A stretch of 64,000 nt of DNA from an uncultured Selenomonas sp. (GCA_902766095.1 CACXCN010000031.1:1-64000); one strand, 5' to 3'; shown: positions 7,721 to 15,325, counted from the first letter of the stretch. The notes: a model not told the origin generated them from the letters alone. Made by a program: numbers and translations.

Positions 7721-8283
7721 AGAATCTCATCCTTCAAATTTCGTGTCCCTAAATTCCCCAGAATATCTGTCAGCTGCCGCTGGAACATCCGGCATTCCCT
7801 GAGTATCATCAATGTGAAGTAGAGCGTGTACTCATCATCTGCCAGATAGCAGTAGGCCGTCTTCAAACTGCTCAAAGCCAGATACATCCGGTTGGCCTCG
7901 GCTTTCAGTTCCATGAGCTCCTTCTGCCTGTCCAGTATCGGCAGATCTGTCAGGAACGGTTTGTGTGAGCTGTTAAGTTCAGATTCGATTCGCTCTATTC
8001 CCTCGAGCCTTTCTTTATTCTTCTTGAAGCCATCAAAATAGAAATCATGGCCCAGCTTCTTTCGGAATTCTTCCAGAGTCAGAGACGACTTCTGCGTATT
8101 GCATTCATAGCAAGACAGCGCCAGATTGGAAAAATCCGATGTCCCACCGACGCTTCTTGGGATGATATGGTCGATGGTACAGTCGAACGTTCCCAAAAAC
8201 AAAGGCTTCCCGCAGTAAGCACAATGCCCGCCAAATTTCTGATAGACCTTCTGCTTTTTCGATTTCGTTATCATTATACCCAC
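7717..8283 (-). CDS. HNH endonuclease
   Basis: A zinc-bound HNH nuclease: CAYCGKP (first Cys pair), DHIIPRSVGGTSDFSNL (catalytic His region) and CYECNTQK (second Cys pair) all lie in the first 75 residues. The remaining 110 residues are helical and match nothing I recognise, perhaps a target-binding part. Start is uncertain: GTG at 8283 or ATG at 8274, the latter with GTGGG just upstream. The stop overlaps the RNA repair gene start, suggesting a functional pair. Whether it cuts DNA or RNA cannot be told from the sequence. Confidence 0.82.
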   Translation of the reverse strand: MGIMITKSKKQKVYQKFGGHCAYCGKPLFLGTFDCTIDHIIPRSVGGTSDFSNLALSCYECNTQKSSLTLEEFRKKLGHDFYFDGFKKNKERLEGIERIESELNSSHKPFLTDLPILDRQKELMELKAEANRMYLALSSLKTAYCYLADDEYTLYFTLMILRECRMFQRQLTDILGNLGTRNLKDEIL

Positions 8284-8306
8284 ATGCCTGTCTTATTCAT
8301 CAGCAG

Positions 8307-8882
8307 TTACCGTTTCAGATCATGATACGCTTCCATGACTTTCTTTACGTACTGCACTGCCGGGCCGCTCTGCTTCTGCGGCTTCCTAGTCTCCGTATAG
8401 TATACGTAGGCAACGTTATAGAGATCCGGCTCATCCGAATCCGAAGCCGTCATATCCTGGCACTTCCTGATCTTCTTCGCTGCATAAAGAGTTCCCTCAT
8501 ACGGGTCGCGCAGCTCGAGGATGGAAATATCATTGAACTCCGGATTCAGCTGCATAAGCCCATACGAGTCATCTACCGGATTGTACGCATGGACGTTGAA
8601 TCTGGATTCCACTTCCATGACAGCAGCCAAAAAAGTGTTCTCGATACCTGTCTCTTGGGAAGCACGGTCGATGATGTCTACGACTTTCTCGGTCTGATCC
8701 TCATCCTGCGTGCATTCAAGGACCTCGGCAGAGATGACTTTTTTCTGTACCACCTCAGGAGAGCTGGTCAGGCAGCTGCGTGCCTCTATCACGGAAACTG
8801 AGAATGCGATGACACATAGAATTGTAAAAAAAGCACATATAACAGATCTTCCAATAGAGATGCGCTCATACATTCTTTTCAT
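8307..8882 (-). CDS. lytic transglycosylase (SLT-like), membrane-anchored
   Basis: Cleaves peptidoglycan glycan strands, typically to open a passage for conjugation or secretion machinery. There is one N-terminal membrane or signal segment (ICAFFTILCVIAFSVSVI, about residues 12-30). The catalytic Glu lies in AAVMEVESRFN (about residues 87-97), followed by SYGLMQLNP and the AYVYY segment typical of SLT folds. The ATG at 8882 is chosen since AGGAAGGGG lies about 8 bases upstream. At 191 residues it is a compact VirB1/IagB-like form. Its presence hints at transfer functions although no T4SS genes are seen here. Confidence 0.82.
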   Translation of the reverse strand: MKRMYERISIGRSVICAFFTILCVIAFSVSVIEARSCLTSSPEVVQKKVISAEVLECTQDEDQTEKVVDIIDRASQETGIENTFLAAVMEVESRFNVHAYNPVDDSYGLMQLNPEFNDISILELRDPYEGTLYAAKKIRKCQDMTASDSDEPDLYNVAYVYYTETRKPQKQSGPAVQYVKKVMEAYHDLKR

Positions 8883-8918
8883 AGCTCGACCCCTTCCTGA
8901 CATTAGTCGTATTCATCT

Positions 8919-9362
8919 TTATTCATCAAGCGTGTATTCCTCATATGACAAATCCGGGTATACATGAAAATAGAATTGGCTTTCCCCGTTTGCTGATGTA
9001 ATGCATACATCTTTTCTATTCTCTTTTGTGAATACGTCGATTTTGTCTCCTGTGAGCGCTCCGGTCTCGATTTCATCGTATGAGGAAAATTGTTCTAGGA
9101 CATGCTGCGCATGGATATGGACTTGCTCGACGCGGGCTTGATGGTCATTATATTCCATTCCACTTACGATGGAGAACGCTTCTAGGCCTATCATCACAGC
9201 GCACATAAGAGCTACCAGTGAATCATCCTTTATCGTTGCAATGATAAACAGGATAAATGAAACTAAGGCAATTGCGAAACATATTGTTCCGCCTGTAAAA
9301 CTCACCACGTACACGAAAAGGCCGACCGTTACCGATACAAAGAGTTCTGTTGTTAGTTCCAT
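8919..9362 (-). CDS. membrane protein with C-terminal FSSY-PDLSY module (copy 1)
   Basis: The 147-residue protein has two or three N-terminal membrane helices (about residues 5-65) followed by a soluble module of about 55 residues starting at VLEQFSSYDEI and ending FHVYPDLSYEE. The same module recurs in three neighbouring genes on this strand. Start ATG at 9362 has AGGAG 9 bases upstream. It is nearly adjacent to the next paralog, so the two arose by tandem duplication. Function unknown; topology suggests the module lies on one membrane face. Confidence 0.65.
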   Translation of the reverse strand: MELTTELFVSVTVGLFVYVVSFTGGTICFAIALVSFILFIIATIKDDSLVALMCAVMIGLEAFSIVSGMEYNDHQARVEQVHIHAQHVLEQFSSYDEIETGALTGDKIDVFTKENRKDVCITSANGESQFYFHVYPDLSYEEYTLDE

Positions 9363-9848
9363 TTACTTAAGTCTCCTAGCATTTATCACTATTTCCGGTA
9401 ATGGGTTAAGATCGGTTAGAACAGGGTCAAATAGCCATTTTAGGAACCGGTTAGAATGTGTAGGTAAGTAAAAATCCCACGGCATTAGATAGAATATTTC
9501 ATATGACATGTCTGGGTACACATGAAAAGAAAATTGATACTCTCCATTTTTTCTTTCATAAAAAGTTCTAGGAATTCTGATGAATAAGTCTTTTTTATTT
9601 TTCTTAACAACTACATCGACTCGAGCCCCGAGAAAATTTCCTGACTGAATGTTGTCATATGACGAGAATTGTTTGACCACACGACATGCATGATTAGCCG
9701 TTTTCTCATACGCTTTTTGCTTAGGAATGAGATATATAAAAGCCCCAACGAGAAAAATGCAATATATTGTACCACACACTGCAACGAAACATGTTGCTAT
9801 TATTGCTGTATATAGTGCCAATTTGAGAGCAGTTGCAATTATCATCAT
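9363..9848 (-). CDS. membrane protein with FSSY-PDMSY module (copy 2)
   Basis: 161 residues: a long N-terminal hydrophobic region (about residues 3-42), the module from VVKQFSSYDNI to FHVYPDMSYE, then an extra 40-residue tail rich in aromatic and Pro residues. The start ATG overlaps the stop of the preceding Lar-like gene and has GGAG about 10 bases upstream, pointing to translational coupling. It has the same layout as the gene after it. No known family recognised. Confidence 0.62.
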   Translation of the reverse strand: MMIIATALKLALYTAIIATCFVAVCGTIYCIFLVGAFIYLIPKQKAYEKTANHACRVVKQFSSYDNIQSGNFLGARVDVVVKKNKKDLFIRIPRTFYERKNGEYQFSFHVYPDMSYEIFYLMPWDFYLPTHSNRFLKWLFDPVLTDLNPLPEIVINARRLK

Positions 9849-10051
9849 TTTTCAAACTCCGCTATTTTGGCATTCCATTTCTGCTCTGCAGACATGATGC
9901 TTCTGCCAATATTGGCGACAATCCCGCAGTTCTGGCATTCGAACCAGTAGATATGTTCGTGCTCATGCGACAGCTCGTTCAGAATGTCTGTCCGGAGTGT
10001 CGGCTTCATACCGCAGCGCGGGCAGTTCTTTAAATCTTTCTCAGTAGTCAT
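9845..10051 (-). CDS. Lar-like zinc-ribbon protein
   Basis: A 68-residue protein with two CxxC pairs (NCPRCGMKP and FECQNCGIV) and the closing WNAKI, the pattern of Lar-type restriction alleviation proteins and related phage zinc ribbons, whose usual form is CPFCG...CxxC...WNxR. Lar proteins modulate type I restriction so that incoming DNA escapes cutting. The resemblance is to the fold and motif order only, so a role in anti-restriction is inference. AGGAGG lies 11 bases before the ATG. Confidence 0.6.
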   Translation of the reverse strand: MTTEKDLKNCPRCGMKPTLRTDILNELSHEHEHIYWFECQNCGIVANIGRSIMSAEQKWNAKIAEFEK

Positions 10052-10086
10052 GGCTTGATTATCCTCCTGCTTTTGTTTTGTAAGTA

Positions 10087-10336
10087 CTAGAAATCAATTT
10101 CTGTATATGACAAATCCGGATTCACTTGGAAATAATATATCTTCTTGCCGAGAGAGGGTGGAAATGTATTATTACAAATAATACGTACATACTTTTTGTC
10201 GCTCATCTCGTACACTTTGATTTCATGCCCTAAAAATTCTCCTGAACGAATATCTTTGTACGACGAAAATCGTTGCAAAAGAGCATACAGTGAATACTAA
10301 AATCGATAGAACATTTATGAATTTATTTTCTTCCAT
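10087..10336 (-). pseudogene. frameshifted membrane protein with FSSY-PDLSY module (copy 3)
   Basis: An ATG at 10336 with GAGAGG upstream opens a hydrophobic leader (MEENKFINVLSILVFTVCS), but this frame runs off the module and stops after about 35 codons. The module (LLQRFSSYKDI to VNPDLSYTEI) continues in the +1 frame down to the stop at 10087, where the only local starts are non-ATG codons next to an in-frame stop. A single-base indel near 10285 would join both parts into one protein of about 82 residues. Either the gene is broken or the sequence has an error there. Confidence 0.5.
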
Positions 10337-10371
10337 TTTGTCTTTGCCTCTCAGATTGTCTTGCTTCCTTA

Positions 10372-10959
10372 CTAGAGCTCAATTTCCGTATACGACAAAT
10401 CTTTATTGACATAAAAAAGGTATTGATCTGACGAAGAACAAGAAATGCGCACATACTTTTCTTTCTCCATCTCATATACTTCGATTCGAACAAGGTGATC
10501 GTCAGGGTCCTTTCCTAATTGGATATCTTCATATGACGAGAAGCGATGCAAGATGTTATATGCTCTCATACGGCTTTCCGAAGGAAAATCCTTAGATTCG
10601 ACTTCTTCGTATGACAAGTCCGGATGAACATAATAGAAAAATTCTGTATTGGGGAAGTGATTATAAGGAATGGAAAATCGTACATATTTCCCAGTTCCAT
10701 TTTCACATGTGTCAATTTCGTATTTAGAAATCTTTCCAGAATGGATATCTTCGTAAGACGAGAAGCTTTGCAGAATATTGGTTACTTGGACGGGGTTCTG
10801 CATGGACTCTAATTCGTGAGACTTATTTTCCTGATAGCAATTATATAAGATAAGGCACATTGCAAAAGTCGCTATACATGCAAAAAGAATTCTCTCCCCT
10901 GACCAGTCCCAAATTTCTTCTCGAATAAGGAAAAGACCCAGAACCGCTACCAATATCAA
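10372..10959 (-). CDS. membrane protein with two tandem FSSY-PDLSY modules (copies 4 and 5)
   Basis: The frame carries one or two N-terminal membrane helices (about residues 1-45) and then two modules: ILQSFSSYEDI to YVHPDLSYEE and ILHRFSSYEDI to YVNKDLSYTEI. The spacing between them shows a direct internal duplication. No ATG or good ribosome site precedes the frame, only TTG codons after a stop, so the N-terminus may be truncated or frameshifted. The second module is closest to the module of the neighbouring broken gene. Function unknown. Confidence 0.55.
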   Translation of the reverse strand: MILVAVLGLFLIREEIWDWSGERILFACIATFAMCLILYNCYQENKSHELESMQNPVQVTNILQSFSSYEDIHSGKISKYEIDTCENGTGKYVRFSIPYNHFPNTEFFYYVHPDLSYEEVESKDFPSESRMRAYNILHRFSSYEDIQLGKDPDDHLVRIEVYEMEKEKYVRISCSSSDQYLFYVNKDLSYTEIEL

Positions 10960-11018
10960 GCCTATGTCAGCAATTTCGAATTATGTCATCACCCTCAAGC
11001 TCCTTCGACATCCTTGAG

Positions 11019-11369
11019 TCACATTATCGGAATCATCCTGCTCATAAAGAGAAAATGGCAAATCGTGCATACAGTTATCAAGGCACCTTCGACGCCGAAA
11101 GCAAAAAAGTACGAATTGTGCTCGTCATCATAAGTGCAAAAGAAGCCGATGATAGGGGGGAAGGCATAAATCCAGGGATATTGTACGAAATCGGCTGGTG
11201 CCAGAAAATCCAGTGCAGCATAAAGCGCTACCCAGAAGAATCCGCAGCCGATTGCCCAGATGATGCTTCGCTGCCGATTCCGTTTCTTCATCCGCTGCTT
11301 CTCTTTTTCGGTTTCCGACTGGACTCTCGGCTGTTTCTGAATCCCTGTGTTTTCGTAATCAGATACCAT
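11019..11369 (-). CDS. small membrane protein, first gene of the minus-strand operon
   Basis: 116 residues: a charged N-terminus with many Lys, Arg and Glu (about residues 10-35), then three hydrophobic helices (IIWAIGCGFFWVALYAAL; YPWIYAFPPIIGFF; ALITVCTICHFLFM). Start ATG at 11369 follows AAAGGAAATG at slightly long spacing. No family recognised. It lies nearest the divergent control region and would be transcribed first. Confidence 0.5.
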   Translation of the reverse strand: MVSDYENTGIQKQPRVQSETEKEKQRMKKRNRQRSIIWAIGCGFFWVALYAALDFLAPADFVQYPWIYAFPPIIGFFCTYDDEHNSYFFAFGVEGALITVCTICHFLFMSRMIPIM

Positions 11370-11394
11370 AGTATTTCATTTCCTTTATCAATAC

Positions 11395-11625
11395 ACGAGA
11401 TTTATATCTCAATATTTACCAAAAGAGGAGAAAATAGACTCATATATAGGCCAACCGCAGGTTCAAGGAGCGAAGGCGACTGGCAAATGAAGAATCCTGT
11501 TTACAGGATTCGATCGTCCGCGAAGTGGCGTAGTGGTCGGGAAAATGGCGTTATCTCGAAGAGATAATGCGTAAGTGAGCTTCTAGTAAAGTCCCTACGC
11601 AGTAATTGTATCATATCGAAACTAA
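11395..11625. other. non-coding divergent control region with several hairpins (candidate oriT or structured RNA)
   Basis: Between the two divergent operons I see no credible gene but dense dyads: GAGAT/ATCTC (11398-11411), GAATCCTG/CAGGATTC with a 4-base loop (about 11502-11521), TTATCTC/GAGATAA with a 3-base loop (about 11551-11567), and TGCGTA paired with TACGCA further out (about 11568-11601). The nested layout would suit a structured RNA or a transfer origin. The relaxase lies at the far end of the minus operon, so oriT identity is a guess. Confidence 0.4.
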
Positions 11626-11630
11626 GACTT

Positions 11631-11648
11631 TGCGCAACATGTTGCGCA
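11631..11648. promoter_or_regulatory. perfect 18-bp palindrome, probable operator
   Basis: TGCGCAACATGTTGCGCA is fully self-complementary. It lies 27 bases upstream of a -10 box at 11676, i.e. at or just beyond the expected -35 region of the plus-strand operon. A dimeric regulator, perhaps the HigA-like protein of this element, would be a natural ligand, but that pairing is inference. Confidence 0.6.
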
Positions 11649-11670
11649 TTTCAACAAAAAATTCAAATAC

Positions 11671-11681
11671 TATGGTATAAT
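11671..11681 (+). promoter_or_regulatory. extended -10 promoter of the plus-strand operon
   Basis: TATGGTATAAT contains TG-N-TATAAT, an extended -10 element; the -35 region is weak, fitting an activated or repressor-controlled promoter beside the palindrome at 11631. The first gene starts about 115 bases downstream. Confidence 0.55.
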
Positions 11682-11798
11682 CTACTCAAGTATATCCCAC
11701 GTTCTGTTCATAAGCTTACGTAAAGCGTTGCTGAGCAGAAATTCTAACGACCTGTCTCCGAAAGAGAATAGGATTATTGCGATAAGGGTGTGATTTTC

Positions 11799-12101
11799 TT
11801 GCCATATGAAAGTGTCTCGCAGCTTGAGCAGAAGCTGATGATGACCAAAAGACAGATGGCAGCGACAAAAAGAGAGCTGGACCGTGTTGCGGAAAATATG
11901 AGAAAGATGAAGCAGCGTGAACATATCGCGAAGCTCATAAAAGCAGGACGTGTCCTGGAAGACGCTGGTATCTTGGATCAGTACAATGAGAACGATTTGT
12001 ACTTATTCGTCGTTATGTACAAAGACTTCATCTGCCACAAGAAAACACTGGATGAGGATCTTGTAGAAAAAAGCCCAGGGTTCAATTTCATGTCTGAATG
12101 A
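11799..12101 (+). CDS. small coiled-coil mobilization-like protein
   Basis: About 100 residues: a long amphipathic helix (LEQKLMMTKRQMAATKREL onward) followed by REHIAKLIKAGRVLEDAGIL, similar in style to the RxHxLIxxGxxLE segment of TraD/MobC-like and DUF3847 accessory proteins encoded beside relaxase genes. Such proteins usually help load the relaxase at oriT. The start is taken as TTG at 11799, because AAGG plus a TTTTC spacer precedes it exactly as the next gene's GTG start; a GTG at 11790 is the alternative. Confidence 0.55.
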   Translation: MPYESVSQLEQKLMMTKRQMAATKRELDRVAENMRKMKQREHIAKLIKAGRVLEDAGILDQYNENDLYLFVVMYKDFICHKKTLDEDLVEKSPGFNFMSE

Positions 12102-12118
12102 AGAAAGGATTGATTTTC

Positions 12119-12676
12119 GTGAAATACTCGTACACATCAAAAATCGAAAAGAAGCAGGAAGAACTGGAGAAGCTGCAGGCGGCGATGCAGAAGCTGCAGG
12201 AGCGGATGCAGTCTACCAAGGATGCTATCACGGTGTTGAATTCCAAGCGGTACAAAAAATGGTACAGTGACTTCGAGAAGGAAATCAACCGTCATGTAGC
12301 AGAAATCGACCTTGACAGCGTTCCCGTAGCTGATGTTGTCAGCTATATTATTGAAGAAACTGAGAAGCGCCATCAGAAGTCCGCTGAGGCGGAAGCCGTT
12401 CCGACTGACAAAAAAGCCCCTGAGCAGAAAAACGAACACCCGGCTGAAGTTCCGGCAGCTGCCGAAGAGCCGGAAAAGAAGTCCGAGCCGGAGCCCTACG
12501 AACCAGCCAAGCCCGAAAGAGCTGCTAAACCGGCTAAATCAGAAGAAGCATCGAAACCGGCTGAACCGGCCAAGTCCGAGGAAGCACCTGAACCACCTGC
12601 TGACACGACAGATGAAAAATCAGCAGAAGAGACGCCGGAACCGGAACCAGCCTGGACAGCCCCTGAGTCGTTCTGA
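12119..12676 (+). CDS. coiled-coil protein with Pro/Ala/Glu/Lys-rich tail
   Basis: The GTG at 12119 has AAAGGA at suitable distance; the ATG at 12098 overlaps the previous stop but has no ribosome site. Residues about 8-50 form a coiled coil, and a short folded stretch follows (KKWYSDFEKEINRHVAEIDL). From about residue 90 to the end the protein is a low-complexity linker with repeated EPxKPE and KSEEAxxPAEP units, likely extended and disordered. Perhaps a scaffold or tether; no family recognised. Confidence 0.55.
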   Translation: MKYSYTSKIEKKQEELEKLQAAMQKLQERMQSTKDAITVLNSKRYKKWYSDFEKEINRHVAEIDLDSVPVADVVSYIIEETEKRHQKSAEAEAVPTDKKAPEQKNEHPAEVPAAAEEPEKKSEPEPYEPAKPERAAKPAKSEEASKPAEPAKSEEAPEPPADTTDEKSAEETPEPEPAWTAPESF

Positions 12677-12697
12677 TGTTATTAAGGAGATTTTTTG

Positions 12698-12913
12698 ATG
12701 GACAAGCTCGAACAGGAACACGAAGAAAAAGAAAAAGCTATCCAAGAGCAGGCAACATTCTGCCGGATGCTGGCAAGCCACATTGAAGACCAGTCGCACA
12801 AGCATAAGTATTGCTCGCATGGCAATGCCCCTGATGCGACAACAACAGCCATACGGCGCAATATCGTGGTACTGCGTCAAGAACTGGTCAAACTGTCAAA
12901 ACTGTTATGGTGA
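12698..12913 (+). CDS. small hypothetical helical protein, 71 residues
   Basis: The ATG follows AAGGAG at 8 bases; a TTG one codon earlier is less likely. The sequence is charged and helical, starting MDKLEQEHEEKEKAIQEQ, with a central HKHKYCSHGN patch that could bind a metal. It sits in a tight series of small same-strand genes. Function unknown. Confidence 0.5.
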   Translation: MDKLEQEHEEKEKAIQEQATFCRMLASHIEDQSHKHKYCSHGNAPDATTTAIRRNIVVLRQELVKLSKLLW

Positions 12914-12919
12914 TAAAAA

Positions 12920-13201
12920 ATGGCACATGAACATATCGACTGGAAATGGCCGGTGTCGAAAATCATAGAAGACGCTCCGGAACTGCTCGGATACGATAAG
13001 GCAGATCTCATAGACTGGCTTCATAACGCCGCTTTCGAGTATGCCGAGGACAAGGGAACAGTGCGTATCATACAAGATATCATCGAAGACCGTGAAAGCT
13101 GCTATAGCAAAAAACTGATGGATATGAGCCACATCCAGTTGTTGGATGTGGCTGCCCGTATGCTCAGTGCACTGGAAGGGGATTCACCTGAAAGCCAGTA
13201 A
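12920..13201 (+). CDS. small hypothetical protein, 93 residues
   Basis: Starts 6 bases after the preceding stop with GGTGA just upstream. Begins MAHEHIDWKWPVSKIIEDAP and is acidic and helical; no membrane segment. No family recognised. Operon position suggests a role shared with its neighbours. Confidence 0.5.
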   Translation: MAHEHIDWKWPVSKIIEDAPELLGYDKADLIDWLHNAAFEYAEDKGTVRIIQDIIEDRESCYSKKLMDMSHIQLLDVAARMLSALEGDSPESQ

Positions 13202-13233
13202 AAATAATACAAAATGCTAGAAAGGATATTGTT

Positions 13234-13816
13234 ATGGAGATAATAGGACTTGCCTTAATGAGTATTCCCGTCATATTGTACACTACTGGTTTTTTTGACT
13301 TAAATATTGATGATTATCATTATGAAAAAGATATAGCCGAATCATCTCCCAAACAAACTTCCCAGCAGGAAAAACTTTTGCGCTTCCCGGCTATTGCTCT
13401 ACTTGAAGTCGCATCCAGACTTGTTGCCAGCAGCTCGTCGTTTCATAGACTACTATCAAAACCGAGTTGCTTACATTCTTGAAAGATATGTCGAACTGAC
13501 TCAGGCAGGACTGAGTGAAGACAAAAGCCAAAGAGAAAGAAGCTGGAATATGTTAAAAAATATAAATCTTAATGAACTGCTGCTCATAATCGCCTTCGTC
13601 ATTTTCTGTGACGCGCTAATCGTATTCATCATACCTTCGATGATGGTTTACATGATGCACCAGAATGGCGCTTCTCAAGAAGCCATTCTCAATGCCTATA
13701 ATTCATTGTCAAGAACAGGAGAGGTTTTCATCGTGATTGCCGTCAGCTACGCTTTCTTCACCTTGAGAAAGAGAAGACAAAAATCAGCATCGGATTTTTT
13801 CAAGGAAATTTTGTAA
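13234..13816 (+). pseudogene. frameshifted small membrane protein, first of three paralogs
   Basis: An ATG at 13234 with AAAGGA upstream opens a frame with an N-terminal membrane helix and an acidic stretch, but this frame ends in low-quality sequence at 13482. From about 13385 the +1 frame carries protein-like sequence to 13816 (HPDLLPAARRFIDYYQNRV, then two membrane helices and a basic RKRRQK end) with no ribosome site of its own. One base change near 13380-13400 would fuse both into about 190 residues. The C-terminal half resembles the next two genes. Confidence 0.45.
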
Positions 13817-13935
13817 CTATTTATAGCAACAAAGGAGCACAGTAATCGATAAATTAGGAATTCCTCCAACTTCAGCTGTGGGGAGTATCAACAGCCACAG
13901 AAAAAAATTTCATTCTACATGAGGTGATAAAAATT

Positions 13936-14145
13936 ATGAAATATCTGGGTCTGTTCGTAATTGGCTTTATTCTAATATCAATCATCATGCCTCCTATTAT
14001 GGGTGCTCTTCTTATGAAGACTACTAGTGCTTCTTTGGAATTTGCAACTCAAACTGCTGTGATGTTATCAATTAGTGGAACTATTTTCTTAGTGTGTATA
14101 TTCATCTATAACTTGTTTATTAAAAAGAGAAACCATGATATGTGA
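13936..14145 (+). CDS. small two-helix membrane protein, second paralog
   Basis: 69 residues: helix 1 (YLGLFVIGFILISIIMPPIMG), a short polar stretch, LSISG, helix 2 (TIFLVCIFIYNLFI) and a basic KKRNHD end. The layout IIxP, about 20 polar residues, LSxxG, helix, basic tail is shared with the genes on both sides. GAGG precedes the ATG by about 11 bases; GTG at 13924 is the alternative start. The 107 bases before it hold a CTGTGG/CCACAG hairpin (13878-13902 area) of unknown role. Confidence 0.5.
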   Translation: MKYLGLFVIGFILISIIMPPIMGALLMKTTSASLEFATQTAVMLSISGTIFLVCIFIYNLFIKKRNHDM

Positions 14146-14159
14146 GATGGGGTGAATCT

Positions 14160-14516
14160 ATGGATTTCATGGAAATTCTAAAAAACGTGTTGGGTCATAC
14201 AGGAAGCTTTTTTGAGTTGTGTCAAACTACTGCTGTACTTTGCTACCTCATATTACCGAATAGCGAAAAGAAAGAATCTGCTGGCACAGCAGAACATAAA
14301 AAAATCAGTAAGGATGCCTGTTACATAGGCCTCCTCGTGGTCGCCTATAATTTGCAAGCAATCATCCTGCCTGCTTGTTTTGCCTATGTTTTCATCAATT
14401 TCGGAATACCTCAAGATCGCGTACTCGATGCGGCTAATAAGATGTCAGACTTCGGAACCATTCTTCTTACGTTGGTTTGTGTCTGCTATATCTATCGTCA
14501 TCGTAATGATCTGTGA
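14160..14516 (+). CDS. small membrane protein, third paralog
   Basis: 118 residues with a first helix near the N-terminus (SFFELCQTTAVLCYLILP), then the shared core: a helix ending ILPACFAYVFIN, a polar loop with PQDRVLDAANKMSDFG, a final helix and YRHRNDL. The loop lines up with the loop of the first paralog (SQEAILNAYNSLSRTG). GGGGTGA lies before the ATG at 14160; an in-frame ATG at 14142 overlaps the previous stop. Confidence 0.52.
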   Translation: MDFMEILKNVLGHTGSFFELCQTTAVLCYLILPNSEKKESAGTAEHKKISKDACYIGLLVVAYNLQAIILPACFAYVFINFGIPQDRVLDAANKMSDFGTILLTLVCVCYIYRHRNDL

Positions 14517-14615
14517 GTCTATATAGTACATGCATAATTACAAGAAACTTTTCGAGTGATTTGCATGTACTATTTTTTTGTAAGCAAAAACCTCGATGTA
14601 AAGGAGAGACCCGCC

Positions 14616-15296
14616 ATGGACACACCGAACCAGAATCAGGAAAATGAGCTCTCGATGCGCGAACGCTACATTCAGGAGCATGAGAAGCGCCTCGAGCTCA
14701 ACGAGAAATACCTCGAGCTCAAGAACAAGTACATCAACCTGAAAATCAAGTATAAGGAACTCATGGACAACTATACGAAGCTCGTCGCCGAGCTCGATGC
14801 CGAAAAAGAGCTCAACACGAAGCGCGAGGCATTCTTCAACGAGCAGATCAGTGCCCTTAAAAAGGACCTGGGCAGCATGAAGGAATATCTTTCCAGCCAT
14901 GCGTCCGACTTCAACCTGGAAAACACCAAGAAGACAATCAGCAACATCGAACGCTCATCGGCGAATCGTGAAGAAATCGACAAACAGGTAGACGGGGCAA
15001 AACGCTTCCTGGCCATCCTGCATACGGATACGGACACGAAGCCCCATGGCCCTATGGCTGCCCAGCAGGACTTCATGCAGATGATGGCCCGGGCCTATAA
15101 TGACGAACCGACCAGCAAGGGCTACGTAATCAAAGCGGCGCAGGAAGCCATCAACAAAGGATACCTGCCAAAAACCGTAACCGCCATGATCAACCGATTC
15201 GCGCCCGAGGCCGTCAATCATCCGGATGGCGAATATGCCCGCTGGGTGATGTCGAAGATCGACGTAAGGAAGCAGAGCAAAAGCTTTTCCAAGTAA
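14616..15296 (+). CDS. coiled-coil protein, 226 residues
   Basis: The ATG follows AAGGAG by 9 bases. Residues about 12-95 form a long coiled coil with repeated LELNEKYLELKNKY-type heptads. The C-terminal part (about 130-226) is a separate domain with GPMAAQQDFMQMMARAYN and GYLPKTVTAMINRFAPEAV. No known family recognised. Probably structural or DNA-associated in the element's operon. Confidence 0.55.
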   Translation: MDTPNQNQENELSMRERYIQEHEKRLELNEKYLELKNKYINLKIKYKELMDNYTKLVAELDAEKELNTKREAFFNEQISALKKDLGSMKEYLSSHASDFNLENTKKTISNIERSSANREEIDKQVDGAKRFLAILHTDTDTKPHGPMAAQQDFMQMMARAYNDEPTSKGYVIKAAQEAINKGYLPKTVTAMINRFAPEAVNHPDGEYARWVMSKIDVRKQSKSFSK

Positions 15297-15325
15297 TCAG
15301 GGAACTGGAAGGAGAGACTTCTATT

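Noticed and set aside
11461-11492. 16S rRNA fragment (AGCGAAGGCGACT stretch)
   Set aside because: Only about 12 bases resemble a 16S segment; flanks do not match.
10983-11567. 194-residue plus-strand open frame
   Set aside because: Mostly antisense to the small membrane gene at 11019-11369 and runs into the hairpin region; no ribosome site.
13380-13410. Programmed +1 frameshift
   Set aside because: No stop codon or stimulatory structure typical of such sites is seen; ordinary mutation is simpler.
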